Source: Hyphomonadaceae bacterium UBA4763
Lineage (GTDB): Bacteria; Pseudomonadota; Alphaproteobacteria; Caulobacterales; Aquidulcibacteraceae
DNA: 19,570 bases
Direction of reading: 5' to 3'
Assembly (NCBI GenBank): GCA_002403455.1
Contig: DHHV01000141.1
Span: 1-19,570, forward strand
Shown: piece after piece, positions 6,826-13,889 of the stretch
How positions within the stretch are numbered: position 1 is the stretch's first letter
Layout: the number at the start of each line of letters is the position of its first letter
Program-made: the position numbers and the translations under genes
The notes under the pieces: model-generated
Told to the model about the DNA's origin: nothing
Databases searched by the model: none
Seen by the model: the letters and a program-made list of their open reading frames with translations, nothing else

Positions 6826-7634
6826 TTCCGCGCGATTACATCACAGAGTGGCGCGCAAGCGCACCTTGGGTGCAGGACTTTCAGGTCGAACAAGACTTGG
6901 TCATTTGCCGGGCGCTTGTTGCTATATTCACCCATCCCCTATTGCGCAAATCGCTGGCGTTTCGTGGCGGCACCGCGCTTTACAAGCTATATATACAACC
7001 TGCTGCGCGTTATTCTGAAGATATTGATCTTGTACAGATCAATGCCGAGCCCGCCGGTCCAGTAATGGAAGCGTTACGCGAAGCGCTCGACCCTTGGCTT
7101 GGGCGGGCGCAGTATAAACAATCGGCAGGGCGCGTCACGTTTGTTTATCGGTTTTTATCGGAAGACCCGACGCCGCTGCCGCTTCGGTTAAAAGTCGAAA
7201 TAAACACCCGGGAGCATTTTACCGCGCACGGCCTTCGGTTTTTGCCATTCGTGGTGGTCTCGCGTTGGTTTGCCAGCGACTGTACGATCACAACCTATGA
7301 TCTTGATGAATTGCTGGGGACCAAGCTTCGCGCCCTCTATCAGCGCCGAAAGGGTCGCGATCTCTTCGATCTGGCAACAGCATTGTTAACGAGCGAGGTT
7401 AACAGCGCGCGAGTGGTAGCGGCGTTTTCCTGCTATATGGCAGCTGGCGGTCATCGCGTCGCGCGCGCCGATTTTGAAGAAAATCTTGCACTTAAGCTGC
7501 AAGATCCGCGTTTTTTGTCCGATATCACGCCATTGCTCGCGTCCGGCGCGCATTGGGACCCCGCGCAAGCCGCTGCGCTCATTCGGGCAAATCTTTGCCC
7601 CTTGCTGGAGGGGGAAGCTTGGACCCGTGATTAG
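6822..7634 (+). CDS. abiEii: Type IV toxin-antitoxin toxin AbiEii, nucleotidyltransferase
   Basis: AbiEii toxins are DNA-polymerase-beta-fold nucleotidyltransferases that halt growth during phage infection; relatives modify tRNA 3' ends. The 270-aa protein shows the family motifs in order: RGGTALYK (48-55), SEDIDLV (65-71, with the metal-binding Asp67 and Asp69), KVEINTRE (124-131) and a C-terminal block LLGTKLRALYQRRKGRDLFD (164-183). All expected catalytic acids are present, so the toxin looks intact. It starts at a GTG that overlaps the antitoxin stop, implying translational coupling. It ends 34 nt from the convergent hslO stop; no clear terminator lies between. Confidence 0.93.
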   Translation: MIPRDYITEWRASAPWVQDFQVEQDLVICRALVAIFTHPLLRKSLAFRGGTALYKLYIQPAARYSEDIDLVQINAEPAGPVMEALREALDPWLGRAQYKQSAGRVTFVYRFLSEDPTPLPLRLKVEINTREHFTAHGLRFLPFVVVSRWFASDCTITTYDLDELLGTKLRALYQRRKGRDLFDLATALLTSEVNSARVVAAFSCYMAAGGHRVARADFEENLALKLQDPRFLSDITPLLASGAHWDPAQAAALIRANLCPLLEGEAWTRD

Positions 7635-7668
7635 CGCGCGCCGCGCCAATGCCATTCTTACCGGTCGT

Positions 7669-8607
7669 TCACGCAGCGCCCGTGGTCACCTCTTGCGGGG
7701 CGAGGGCGTAGCGACGGCCGCAAAACTCGCATTTGGCGTGATAGCGCCCGTCTGGCTCGAGCATGTCGCGCAAATCCTCTTCGCCGAATTGGCGCAGGAT
7801 CGCCGCCAGCCGCTCGGCCGTGCAATGGCAGGCGTCAACCAAAGCGAGCGCCGGCGCCATCCGCACGCCATCCTCATGGAACAGCCGATAGAGCACTTGC
7901 GGCGCGCCAAGCGCAGGGTCAAGCAATTCTTCGTCCTGTAAGGTGGCGACATGGGCGCTGGCGCGGTCAAAGGCGTCATCGGCGTCGCCGCGCGCGCTGT
8001 CGCCGGCGATGCGTTGAACCAGCACCCCGCCGGCCCGCCAGCGTTCGCGCCCGTCCGCATCGGACGCGATGCCGACGGCGACCTTGATCTTGGTCGGCAC
8101 CTGTTCGGAGGTGGCGAAATAGCGTTCGGCGCAGATGGAGAGGCTCTCGCCTTCCAAAGGCGTGATGCCCTGATAGCGCTCCATATCGGGGCCCTGGTCG
8201 AGCGTGATCGCAAAAACGCCCTCGCCGAGGATGTCCATGCCCGACGGATGGGGCCCTTCAGTGGTCAATTGCGCCGCCAGCCGTTCTTCCTCGATGCGAA
8301 CATAAGCGCGCAAATGGCCTTTGGTCGAAAATTCGGCGACGAGGAGCGGCGCCGCGCCATGGCTGGTGGTCTGCATGATCAAGCGCCCGTCGAATTTCAG
8401 CGAGGCGCCGACCAACGCCGCGATGGCAAGGGCTTCGCCCACCAAAGCTTGCACGGGCGCAGGGGCGGGATGGCGCTGCAAGATCGCCTCGATCGTGTCG
8501 GGTCCTAAGCGCACGATGCGGCCGCGCACCGGCTCGCCTTCGATCTGAAAGGTGGCGACAAGGTCATCGTCAGGCCCGCGCGCAAATCCTCCATCCCCTT
8601 CCGCCAT
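7669..8607 (-). CDS. hslO: Redox-regulated molecular chaperone Hsp33
   Basis: Hsp33 is a cytoplasmic holdase activated when oxidation releases zinc from four cysteines. The 312-aa product carries the C-terminal redox switch as Cys260-x-Cys262 and Cys293-x-x-Cys296 (CHC ... CEFC). The N-terminal substrate-binding domain includes LKFDGRLIMQTTSHGAAPLL. I chose the ATG at 8607 (MAEGDGG) over the one 12 codons upstream. It has GGAG 8 nt before it, and its first base is the last base of the argF stop (TAATG), a classic coupling arrangement. It is the last gene of the argD-argF-hslO cluster and converges on abiEii. Confidence 0.97.
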   Translation of the reverse strand: MAEGDGGFARGPDDDLVATFQIEGEPVRGRIVRLGPDTIEAILQRHPAPAPVQALVGEALAIAALVGASLKFDGRLIMQTTSHGAAPLLVAEFSTKGHLRAYVRIEEERLAAQLTTEGPHPSGMDILGEGVFAITLDQGPDMERYQGITPLEGESLSICAERYFATSEQVPTKIKVAVGIASDADGRERWRAGGVLVQRIAGDSARGDADDAFDRASAHVATLQDEELLDPALGAPQVLYRLFHEDGVRMAPALALVDACHCTAERLAAILRQFGEEDLRDMLEPDGRYHAKCEFCGRRYALAPQEVTTGAA

Positions 8608-9557
8608 TATGCATACTCCGGATTGAGCGCGCCAAGGCACCATAACAGAACGGCTTTTTGGGCGTGCAGGCGGTTTTCCGCCTCTTGCCAGACGAGGCTT
8701 TGCGGGCCGTCAAGGACGTCGGCGGCGACTTCTTCGCCGCGATGGGCGGGCAAGCAATGCAAAAAAACAGCATGGGCGGCGGCGCACGCCATCAGATCGG
8801 GGGTGACGGCATAGGGCGCGAACGCAGCGCGGCGGGCGTCTTCATCGGCATCGCCCATCGACACCCAGGTGTCGGTGACCACCGCATCGGCCGCTTGGAC
8901 CGCCTCGACGGGGTCGTCGCATAGGCGGACATCGCCGCCAACGGCGGCGGCGGCCTGCAGCACCGACTTGGCAGGCGCAAAGCCCGCAGGGGCGGCGATG
9001 GTCAGCGAAAAGCCGAAAGCCGGCGCTGCTTCGATCAAGGACCGGCAGACATTATTGCCATCGCCGATCCAGGCGAGCCGCAGGCCCTCGATCCGGCCAA
9101 AACGCTCTTGAAGCGTCATTAAATCGGCGAGGATCTGACAGGGATGGGAGCGATCGGTCAGGCCATTGACGACTGGAATGGCGGCATGTTGCGCAAGCGC
9201 CTCAAGGTCCTCATGCCGCATCGCCCGCAACATCAACGCATCGACATAACCTGACAGCACCCGGGCGGTGTCGGCAATGGTCTCGCCGCGGCCCAATTGC
9301 AGGTCGCTTGCGCCGAGCATAATGGCCCCGCCGCCCAATTGCCGCATGGCCATGTCAAACGAGACGCGGGTGCGGGTCGAAGGCTTTTGAAAAATCATCG
9401 CCAGCGTTCGCCCAATCAACGGCGCGTCGGCATCCGGCGCGCCTTTGGGTCTTGAGGCCCGCGACCGCTTGCGCCGCAGCGCCTCGGCGAGGATCAGCCG
9501 CAATGAGGGGGCCGGGACCTCGGCGAGGTCGAGAAAATGCCGAAAACCTGCTTGCAT
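8607..9557 (-). CDS. argF: Ornithine carbamoyltransferase
   Basis: ArgF joins carbamoyl phosphate to ornithine, giving citrulline, in cytoplasmic arginine synthesis. The 316-aa length is normal. The carbamoyl-phosphate loop STRTR is at 60-64, HPCQ at 138-141, the ornithine-binding DTWVSMGD at 229-236 and the catalytic HCLP at 267-270, all intact. A short basic insert (RRKRSRASRPKGAPDAD, about 28-44) lies before the core. It starts 3 nt after argD (with AAGGCGG upstream) and its stop shares a base with the hslO start. Confidence 0.98.
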   Translation of the reverse strand: MQAGFRHFLDLAEVPAPSLRLILAEALRRKRSRASRPKGAPDADAPLIGRTLAMIFQKPSTRTRVSFDMAMRQLGGGAIMLGASDLQLGRGETIADTARVLSGYVDALMLRAMRHEDLEALAQHAAIPVVNGLTDRSHPCQILADLMTLQERFGRIEGLRLAWIGDGNNVCRSLIEAAPAFGFSLTIAAPAGFAPAKSVLQAAAAVGGDVRLCDDPVEAVQAADAVVTDTWVSMGDADEDARRAAFAPYAVTPDLMACAAAHAVFLHCLPAHRGEEVAADVLDGPQSLVWQEAENRLHAQKAVLLWCLGALNPEYA

Positions 9558-9560
9558 GCT

Positions 9561-10760
9561 TTAAGCCGCCTTGGCCTTGGTTTCCGCCGCCAAGGCCGCA
9601 TCGATGACGCCCAAAGCGGCGCTGACATGGGCGGCCTCCATCAGCAGCGGCGGCGCTAGCCGCAGCGTGTTTTGCCCGGCAACGCCGCATAACAGCCCGC
9701 GCTCGCGCGCCGCCGCCTGGACGGGCTTGGGATCACGCGCCAGGCGCAGGCCGCGCAACAGCCCCTTGCCGCGCACTTCCAGGACAAGGTCCGGATAAAG
9801 GTCTTTCAGCCCGGCAAGCCCTTGGGCGAGCTCATTGGCGCGCGCGTTGACGCTGTCGAAAAACCCCTCGGCCAGCATGACGTCCATAACGGCGTTGCCG
9901 ACCGCCATCGCCAAGGGATTGCCGCCGAACGTGGTGCCGTGAACGCCGCGCGCCATGCCGGACGCGCCGCGCAGATTGGCCAAGACCGCCCCCATCGGGA
10001 AGCCGCCGCCAACGCCTTTGGCGACCGCCATCACATCGGGTTCTGCGCCACCGGTCCATTGATGGGCGAATAATTTTCCGGTTCGGCCGGCCCCGCATTG
10101 CACTTCGTCATAGATCAGCAACAGATCATGCGCGTCCGCCAGCCGGCGCAGCCCTTGCAAACAGACCCCCGGAACTTCGCGCAAGCCGCCTTCGCCCTGC
10201 ACCGGTTCGATCAGGATGGCGCACACATCGGGTTCGGCGGCGGCGGCTTCAAGCGCGGCGTGATCGCCGAACGGCAATTGCCGATAGCCTGGCAAACGCG
10301 GGCCAAAGCCTTCGAGATAGATCTGATTGCCCCCGGCATTGACTGCGCCATAAGAGCGGCCATGGAAGGCACCCTCAAAGGTTAGCACCACAAAACGCTC
10401 CGGCGCGCCTTTGGCGAAATGATAGCGCCGCGCCATTTTCAGCGCGCCTTCGATCGCTTCGGTGCCGGAATTGGTGAAAAACACCTGGTCGGCAAAGGTG
10501 GCGTCCACGTAACGCTGCGCGAGGCGCAGCTGGTCTTCGACCAGGAACATGTTCGACAAATGCCAGAGTTTGTCGGCTTGGGCTTTCAGCGCCGCGACGA
10601 GATGCGGATGACCATGGCCCAAAGCGGTCACGGCGATTCCGGAGATGAAATCGAGATAACGCGCGCCCGTCTTGGTGAAGAGATAAGGACCCTCGCCCCG
10701 CTCAAAGATCAAATCGGGCGGCGAATAGACGGGAAGGAGGGGCGAAAGCGACGCTGTCAT
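9561..10760 (-). CDS. argD: Acetylornithine/succinyldiaminopimelate aminotransferase
   Basis: ArgD is a PLP-dependent class III aminotransferase that makes N-acetylornithine; many also serve lysine synthesis. The 399-aa protein has NSGTEA (97-102), the cofactor-binding DEVQCGAGRTGK (218-229) and the Schiff-base lysine Lys248 in DVMAVAKGVGGGFP. The ATG at 10760 has AGGA about 9 nt upstream. It begins the argD-argF-hslO cluster, with only a 3-nt gap to argF. Related ornithine or GABA aminotransferases are less likely given the argF neighbour. Confidence 0.96.
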   Translation of the reverse strand: MTASLSPLLPVYSPPDLIFERGEGPYLFTKTGARYLDFISGIAVTALGHGHPHLVAALKAQADKLWHLSNMFLVEDQLRLAQRYVDATFADQVFFTNSGTEAIEGALKMARRYHFAKGAPERFVVLTFEGAFHGRSYGAVNAGGNQIYLEGFGPRLPGYRQLPFGDHAALEAAAAEPDVCAILIEPVQGEGGLREVPGVCLQGLRRLADAHDLLLIYDEVQCGAGRTGKLFAHQWTGGAEPDVMAVAKGVGGGFPMGAVLANLRGASGMARGVHGTTFGGNPLAMAVGNAVMDVMLAEGFFDSVNARANELAQGLAGLKDLYPDLVLEVRGKGLLRGLRLARDPKPVQAAARERGLLCGVAGQNTLRLAPPLLMEAAHVSAALGVIDAALAAETKAKAA

Positions 10761-10822
10761 GACGGGATTCCTGGCTCGCCCGCGATTGGTGCAGCGTGAT
10801 CGGGGCGTTGGTGAAGCGCCGC

Positions 10823-10851
10823 ACCATGCCGCGCGACCCGGTATGGGTCAA
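10823..10851 (-). promoter_or_regulatory. Weak candidate promoter with small palindrome upstream of argD
   Basis: On the minus strand TTGACC (10851-10846) lies 17 nt before CATGGT (10828-10823), about 63 nt upstream of argD. The -35 overlaps a perfect 5-bp palindrome, GACCC-N5-GGGTC (10835-10849), which could be an operator. The -10 match is poor. Confidence 0.25.
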
Positions 10852-10888
10852 GCAATGGCCGTCGCCATCCAAGCGCGGATGAGCAAAC

Positions 10889-11386
10889 CTATCGGAGGAT
10901 TTCGCTACAAATTTGCTCCAGCCAATATTGATCGACCGCGTCAAATGCCGCCGGATCGCTGGAATCAACGTCGAGCACCGCCGCCAGCTGGCCATCAGCG
11001 TCGAAAACAGGCACGACAATCTCCGATTGCGATCGGCTGTCGCACGCAATGTGGCCTGGAAAGGCGTGCACGTCAGGGACCAATTGCGTCGCGCTTTGCG
11101 CCGCCGCCGTACCGCATACGCCTTTGCCAAAGGGGATGCGCAAGCACCCAAGCGTTCCCTGATAGGGGCCGACCACCAATTCACGTGGTTTGTCGGGATC
11201 GACGAGATAAAACCCCGTCCAAAAAAACCGCGGCGCGAATGTCGATGCAAGCATCGAGGCCACCGTCGCATAGCGGGCGATGCGGTTCGGTTCCCCGTCC
11301 AATACGGCGGCGATTTGGGCGCTGACCTCGCGATAACGCGCGCCCTTGTCGGTCGAAAGGGTCATTTCGTTGAAAGCTTCAGCCAT
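10889..11386 (-). CDS. msrC: Free methionine-(R)-sulfoxide reductase (GAF domain)
   Basis: fRMsr reduces free L-methionine-(R)-sulfoxide to methionine using thioredoxin and belongs to the oxidative-damage repair set. The 165-aa protein is essentially one GAF domain. It has the signature GPYQGTLGCLRIPFGKGVCG with Cys81 and Cys91, and Cys115 in HIACDSRSQSEIVVPV; their spacing matches the E. coli enzyme (Cys84, Cys94, Cys118). I chose the ATG at 11386 because upstream in-frame codons (to 11467) are not family-like; a start at 11365 is also possible. It lies 111 nt downstream of the SPOR gene and 128 nt upstream of argD. Confidence 0.93.
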   Translation of the reverse strand: MAEAFNEMTLSTDKGARYREVSAQIAAVLDGEPNRIARYATVASMLASTFAPRFFWTGFYLVDPDKPRELVVGPYQGTLGCLRIPFGKGVCGTAAAQSATQLVPDVHAFPGHIACDSRSQSEIVVPVFDADGQLAAVLDVDSSDPAAFDAVDQYWLEQICSEILR

Positions 11387-11497
11387 AGCAGCAATTTTTC
11401 CTGAGTAATCGCCCGCATGTGGCGGTTTCCGCCATCGGCGACAAGTGGCGCCGGTGTGATCAGGCAAAGTTCAACCAGGAAAGAAAAACGCGCGCCT

Positions 11498-12163
11498 TTA
11501 GGGGTTCAGCGCTACGACAAACGGCGCGCCGCCGTCGATGGTGCGGATCTGGCGCGATTGCCGCAACGCTTCATCGCGCGATCCCCACGGACCAACCAAA
11601 ACGCGGAAAAACTGCGCGCCCTTGACGGTCGCCGGCTTGATGTGGACCGGCGCGGTCTCGCCGACCGTTGCGCGCGCGCGCCGCGCATTGTCGATCTCGC
11701 TAAACGAGCCCAGCTGCAGGTAATAGCCGGCATTGGCCTTGGCGCGCGGCACGGCGGGCGCCGGCGGGGTTTGGCGCGGCTCTACAGAGGCAGGGGCGGG
11801 CGCAGGAAGGGCACGCTCTTGCAGTGGCGCAATGGATACCGAGGGCGCCGGCGTCGCGGGTTCCGGCGCTGGGCCGACAATCGTCTCTGGTTTCTGCGCG
11901 CGCTGTTCGGCGCGGCGAACGGCTTCCAAAGGATCGAATGCCTGTCTAGCTCCAGACGGCGAAGCGCCAGCCTCGGCGCCATAAATCTCTTCGGGGCGAT
12001 CGGCATAGCGAAAGCTCAAACGCGGTGCGGCGTCGCCTGCCGCCTTCGCCGTGACATTGTCGCCGCGGCTAGGTTTATTCGGTTTGGCGTCCACCGCAGA
12101 AGCCATGCCCGGAACGCCGAGAACGACAATGCATGCGCTAAGGAATTTTGCCGAGATACCCAT
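11498..12163 (-). CDS. Exported SPOR-domain protein
   Basis: SPOR domains bind denuded glycan strands of peptidoglycan, often at division sites. The 221-aa product has a signal peptide (1-23, cleavage after MASA), a middle region (about 24-145) rich in Pro and Ala that looks disordered, and a C-terminal SPOR domain (146-221) with GYYLQLGSFS, FFRVLVGPW and the final PFVVALNP. No catalytic domain (RlpA, amidase, LytM) is visible, and the N terminus looks cleavable rather than a membrane anchor. GGAG lies 9 nt before the ATG at 12163. The 179-nt upstream gap holds strong inverted and direct repeats. The specific partner is unknown. Confidence 0.85.
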   Translation of the reverse strand: MGISAKFLSACIVVLGVPGMASAVDAKPNKPSRGDNVTAKAAGDAAPRLSFRYADRPEEIYGAEAGASPSGARQAFDPLEAVRRAEQRAQKPETIVGPAPEPATPAPSVSIAPLQERALPAPAPASVEPRQTPPAPAVPRAKANAGYYLQLGSFSEIDNARRARATVGETAPVHIKPATVKGAQFFRVLVGPWGSRDEALRQSRQIRTIDGGAPFVVALNP

Positions 12164-12208
12164 TCTGGCGCTCCTACCCAGGGGCTGTTCTTGCCCTGCC
12201 AGCGCGAG

Positions 12209-12283
12209 CTCTATTTATCGACTCGCGCCCAACCACGGTCCCTCATACTCGCGGTCGAGGCAACACACGCTTAATAAATAGAG
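12209..12283 (-). promoter_or_regulatory. Long structured leader upstream of the SPOR gene
   Basis: CTCTATTTAT (12209-12218) is the exact reverse complement of ATAAATAGAG (12274-12283). Just inside, CGAC-T-CGCG (12219-12227) pairs with CGCG-GTCG (12250-12257) with one bulged T. On one side the stem is continuous; on the other it is interrupted by a 15-16-nt bulge (12258-12273). In all about 18 bp can form around a 22-nt loop. A further small stem (GGGC 12182-12185 with GCCC 12193-12196) lies near the ribosome site. No T-run follows, so it is not a standard terminator. Confidence 0.5.
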
Positions 12284-12294
12284 TAAACAGCAAA

Positions 12295-12313
12295 TTTACG
12301 TTGATTTTACGTT
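12295..12313. repeat. Eleven-bp-phased direct repeats TTTACGTT
   Basis: TTTACGTT occurs at 12295-12302 and again at 12306-12313, offset by 11 bp (one helical turn), in an AT-rich stretch just upstream of the structured SPOR leader. Such phasing is typical of operator half-sites bound side by side on one face of DNA. The regulator is unknown. Confidence 0.4.
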
Positions 12314-12342
12314 TTTGACCGCGCAACGACAATTCGCGGCGC

Positions 12343-13365
12343 CTATTGGGTCTGCGCAACCAATTGGTCGTAAAGCCCGGCCTCGCGCCAATCTGTTACC
12401 CAGGCTGGCGGCGGGCTCGGCAGCGCATCGACCACCACTGCCGGCACGGTGATTTCACAGGGGTCAAAGCTCGCCCCTTCCTGTTCCATGCGCGCGCGAA
12501 ACATCGGCCCGTCCGTGCGCATCACCCAAGTCTCGACTTTTTCCTCAGCCGGGGCGGTAGCGGCCACATAAGCGCGTTGCAGGCGATCGGGGATTTGCGG
12601 CGGGTCGCCCAAGGAAATGCGATAAGGAATATGCGCGCCGACGACGATCCGGCCGAAGGGCGTATAATTCTTGTCGAGATTTTCGACGCGCCCGCGCATT
12701 AAAAAGAATTGGTCGCTGAAACTATTCGGATCATTGGTCCGCGCGCCAGAAACGATTCCCGCACAATGCGGCGCCCAAGCCCGCAGGGAAGCTTCCACAA
12801 ACATGGCGCGCGCCGTCTCCGGCTGCATCCGCAGCGGCATGCCATTCAAAAACCCTGCCGTCGCGAGGTCTGGATCGCCAATCGTGTCGATTTTTCCCAA
12901 TTGGGTGCGGTCTGCGGTGAATTCCGCCGCAATCGGGGCTTTTCGCGCGTCTTCGCCGAACACCCGCGAGATATCGCCGCCTTGCGCGACAAATCCTTCG
13001 ATCACGCGGTGAAAAGGCGAGGTGTCGTAAAGACCTTCGCGCGTCAGCTCGAGAAAACGCGCAACGTGATTGGGCGCCAATTCCGGCATGACCTCGATGA
13101 TCATCCGCCCATAAACCGTGTCGAAATAGACCGTGCGCGCTGGATCGAGCAGGCGCCAATTGGCGGGGTCGCGGGACGGGTTGCCTGCAAACGACCAGTT
13201 CTCGACTTGCGTCGCACGGGTTGCCCGCGCTTCCGAGGGGCGGTCAGGGTTTGGCGGCGAAGGACGCTGCGGCGGTGGGCCCTGTTGTTGAGCGATCGCC
13301 AGCGGCGCGCCGAACGCGACGATAATCAGTCCCCCAACCAGTAACTTACGCAAAAACCCTGGCAT
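12343..13365 (-). CDS. Periplasmic cyclophilin-type peptidyl-prolyl cis-trans isomerase
   Basis: This enzyme speeds proline isomerisation during folding, here in the periplasm. The 340-aa protein has a signal peptide (1-25, cleavage in AIAQ), a Pro/Arg-rich linker (26-60) and a cyclophilin domain from about 78. The active-site block is SPFHRVIEGFVAQGGD (116-131), followed later by HCAGIVSGARTNDPNSFSDQ and LDKNYTPFGRIVVG. About 45 extra residues separate the QGGD strand from the HCAGIVSG strand. The C-terminal 90 residues are outside the core and unassigned. It starts 3 nt after the coaD stop, so it is in the gyrA-coaD transcription unit, an order seen in other Alphaproteobacteria. Confidence 0.93.
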   Translation of the reverse strand: MPGFLRKLLVGGLIIVAFGAPLAIAQQQGPPPQRPSPPNPDRPSEARATRATQVENWSFAGNPSRDPANWRLLDPARTVYFDTVYGRMIIEVMPELAPNHVARFLELTREGLYDTSPFHRVIEGFVAQGGDISRVFGEDARKAPIAAEFTADRTQLGKIDTIGDPDLATAGFLNGMPLRMQPETARAMFVEASLRAWAPHCAGIVSGARTNDPNSFSDQFFLMRGRVENLDKNYTPFGRIVVGAHIPYRISLGDPPQIPDRLQRAYVAATAPAEEKVETWVMRTDGPMFRARMEQEGASFDPCEITVPAVVVDALPSPPPAWVTDWREAGLYDQLVAQTQ

Positions 13366-13368
13366 TGA

Positions 13369-13860
13369 CTACCCCAATTCAAAGCGCTGCCGCAGCGCCG
13401 CATGGACGCTGTCCGGCACGAATTTGCTCACATCCCCGCCGAGGCGGGCAATTTCTTTGACCAGCCGCGAGGCGATCGCCTGATGGTGCGGATCGGCCAT
13501 TAGAAAAACCGTCTCGATGGCGGGATTAAGGCGCTGGTTCATCGCCACCATTTGAAATTCATATTCAAAATCCGAGACCGCGCGCAATCCGCGCACAATA
13601 ATGCCGGCTTTGACGTCTTCAGCAAAGGCGATCAGCAGACTAGAAAAGGGACGCACTGAAATAATGGCCCCATTGCCGAGCCAATTACACTCACGCTGCA
13701 CCATGGCGACCCGCTCGTCGATTGAAAAAAGGGGGCCCTTGTCGGCGTTGATCGCCACCCCGATCACCAATTCATCGACCAATTTGACCGCGCGACGAAT
13801 GATGTCCAAATGCCCGTTGGTGATGGGGTCAAATGTGCCGGGATAGAGCCCAATGCGCAT
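13369..13860 (-). CDS. coaD: Phosphopantetheine adenylyltransferase
   Basis: CoaD transfers AMP from ATP to 4'-phosphopantetheine, the penultimate step of coenzyme A synthesis. The 163-aa length is normal. The nucleotidyltransferase motif is complete: GTFDPITNGHLDII (8-21, with the TxGH signature), and the C-terminal ASRLVKEIARLGGDVSKFVP is typical. AGGA lies 7 nt before the ATG. It begins 29 nt after the gyrA stop and ends 3 nt before the cyclophilin gene. Confidence 0.97.
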   Translation of the reverse strand: MRIGLYPGTFDPITNGHLDIIRRAVKLVDELVIGVAINADKGPLFSIDERVAMVQRECNWLGNGAIISVRPFSSLLIAFAEDVKAGIIVRGLRAVSDFEYEFQMVAMNQRLNPAIETVFLMADPHHQAIASRLVKEIARLGGDVSKFVPDSVHAALRQRFELG

Positions 13861-13889
13861 GGCGTCATCCTATCAAGTCAGGGGTCGAT

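Noticed and set aside
5681..7640. tRNA-Leu as the attachment site of an integrated island carrying AbiE
   Set aside because: Integration normally regenerates the tRNA 3' end, which faces the phytase, not AbiE. I see no repeated tRNA fragment near 7640 and no integrase.
10754..10760. A CTGTCAT half site overlapping the argD start codon
   Set aside because: It is a single unit with no phased partner and lies over the start codon; it shows that the heptamer alone can occur by chance.
10883..10896. GCAAACCTATCGGA, repeated at 16714-16727 upstream of gyrA
   Set aside because: A 14-nt match between two sites in a window of this size is expected about once by chance, and the first copy contains the stop codon of the msrC gene.
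11470..11500. Possible terminator after the SPOR gene (GC-rich run followed by five T on the minus strand)
   Set aside because: Only a 4-bp GCGC stem with a long loop can form, too weak for an intrinsic terminator.
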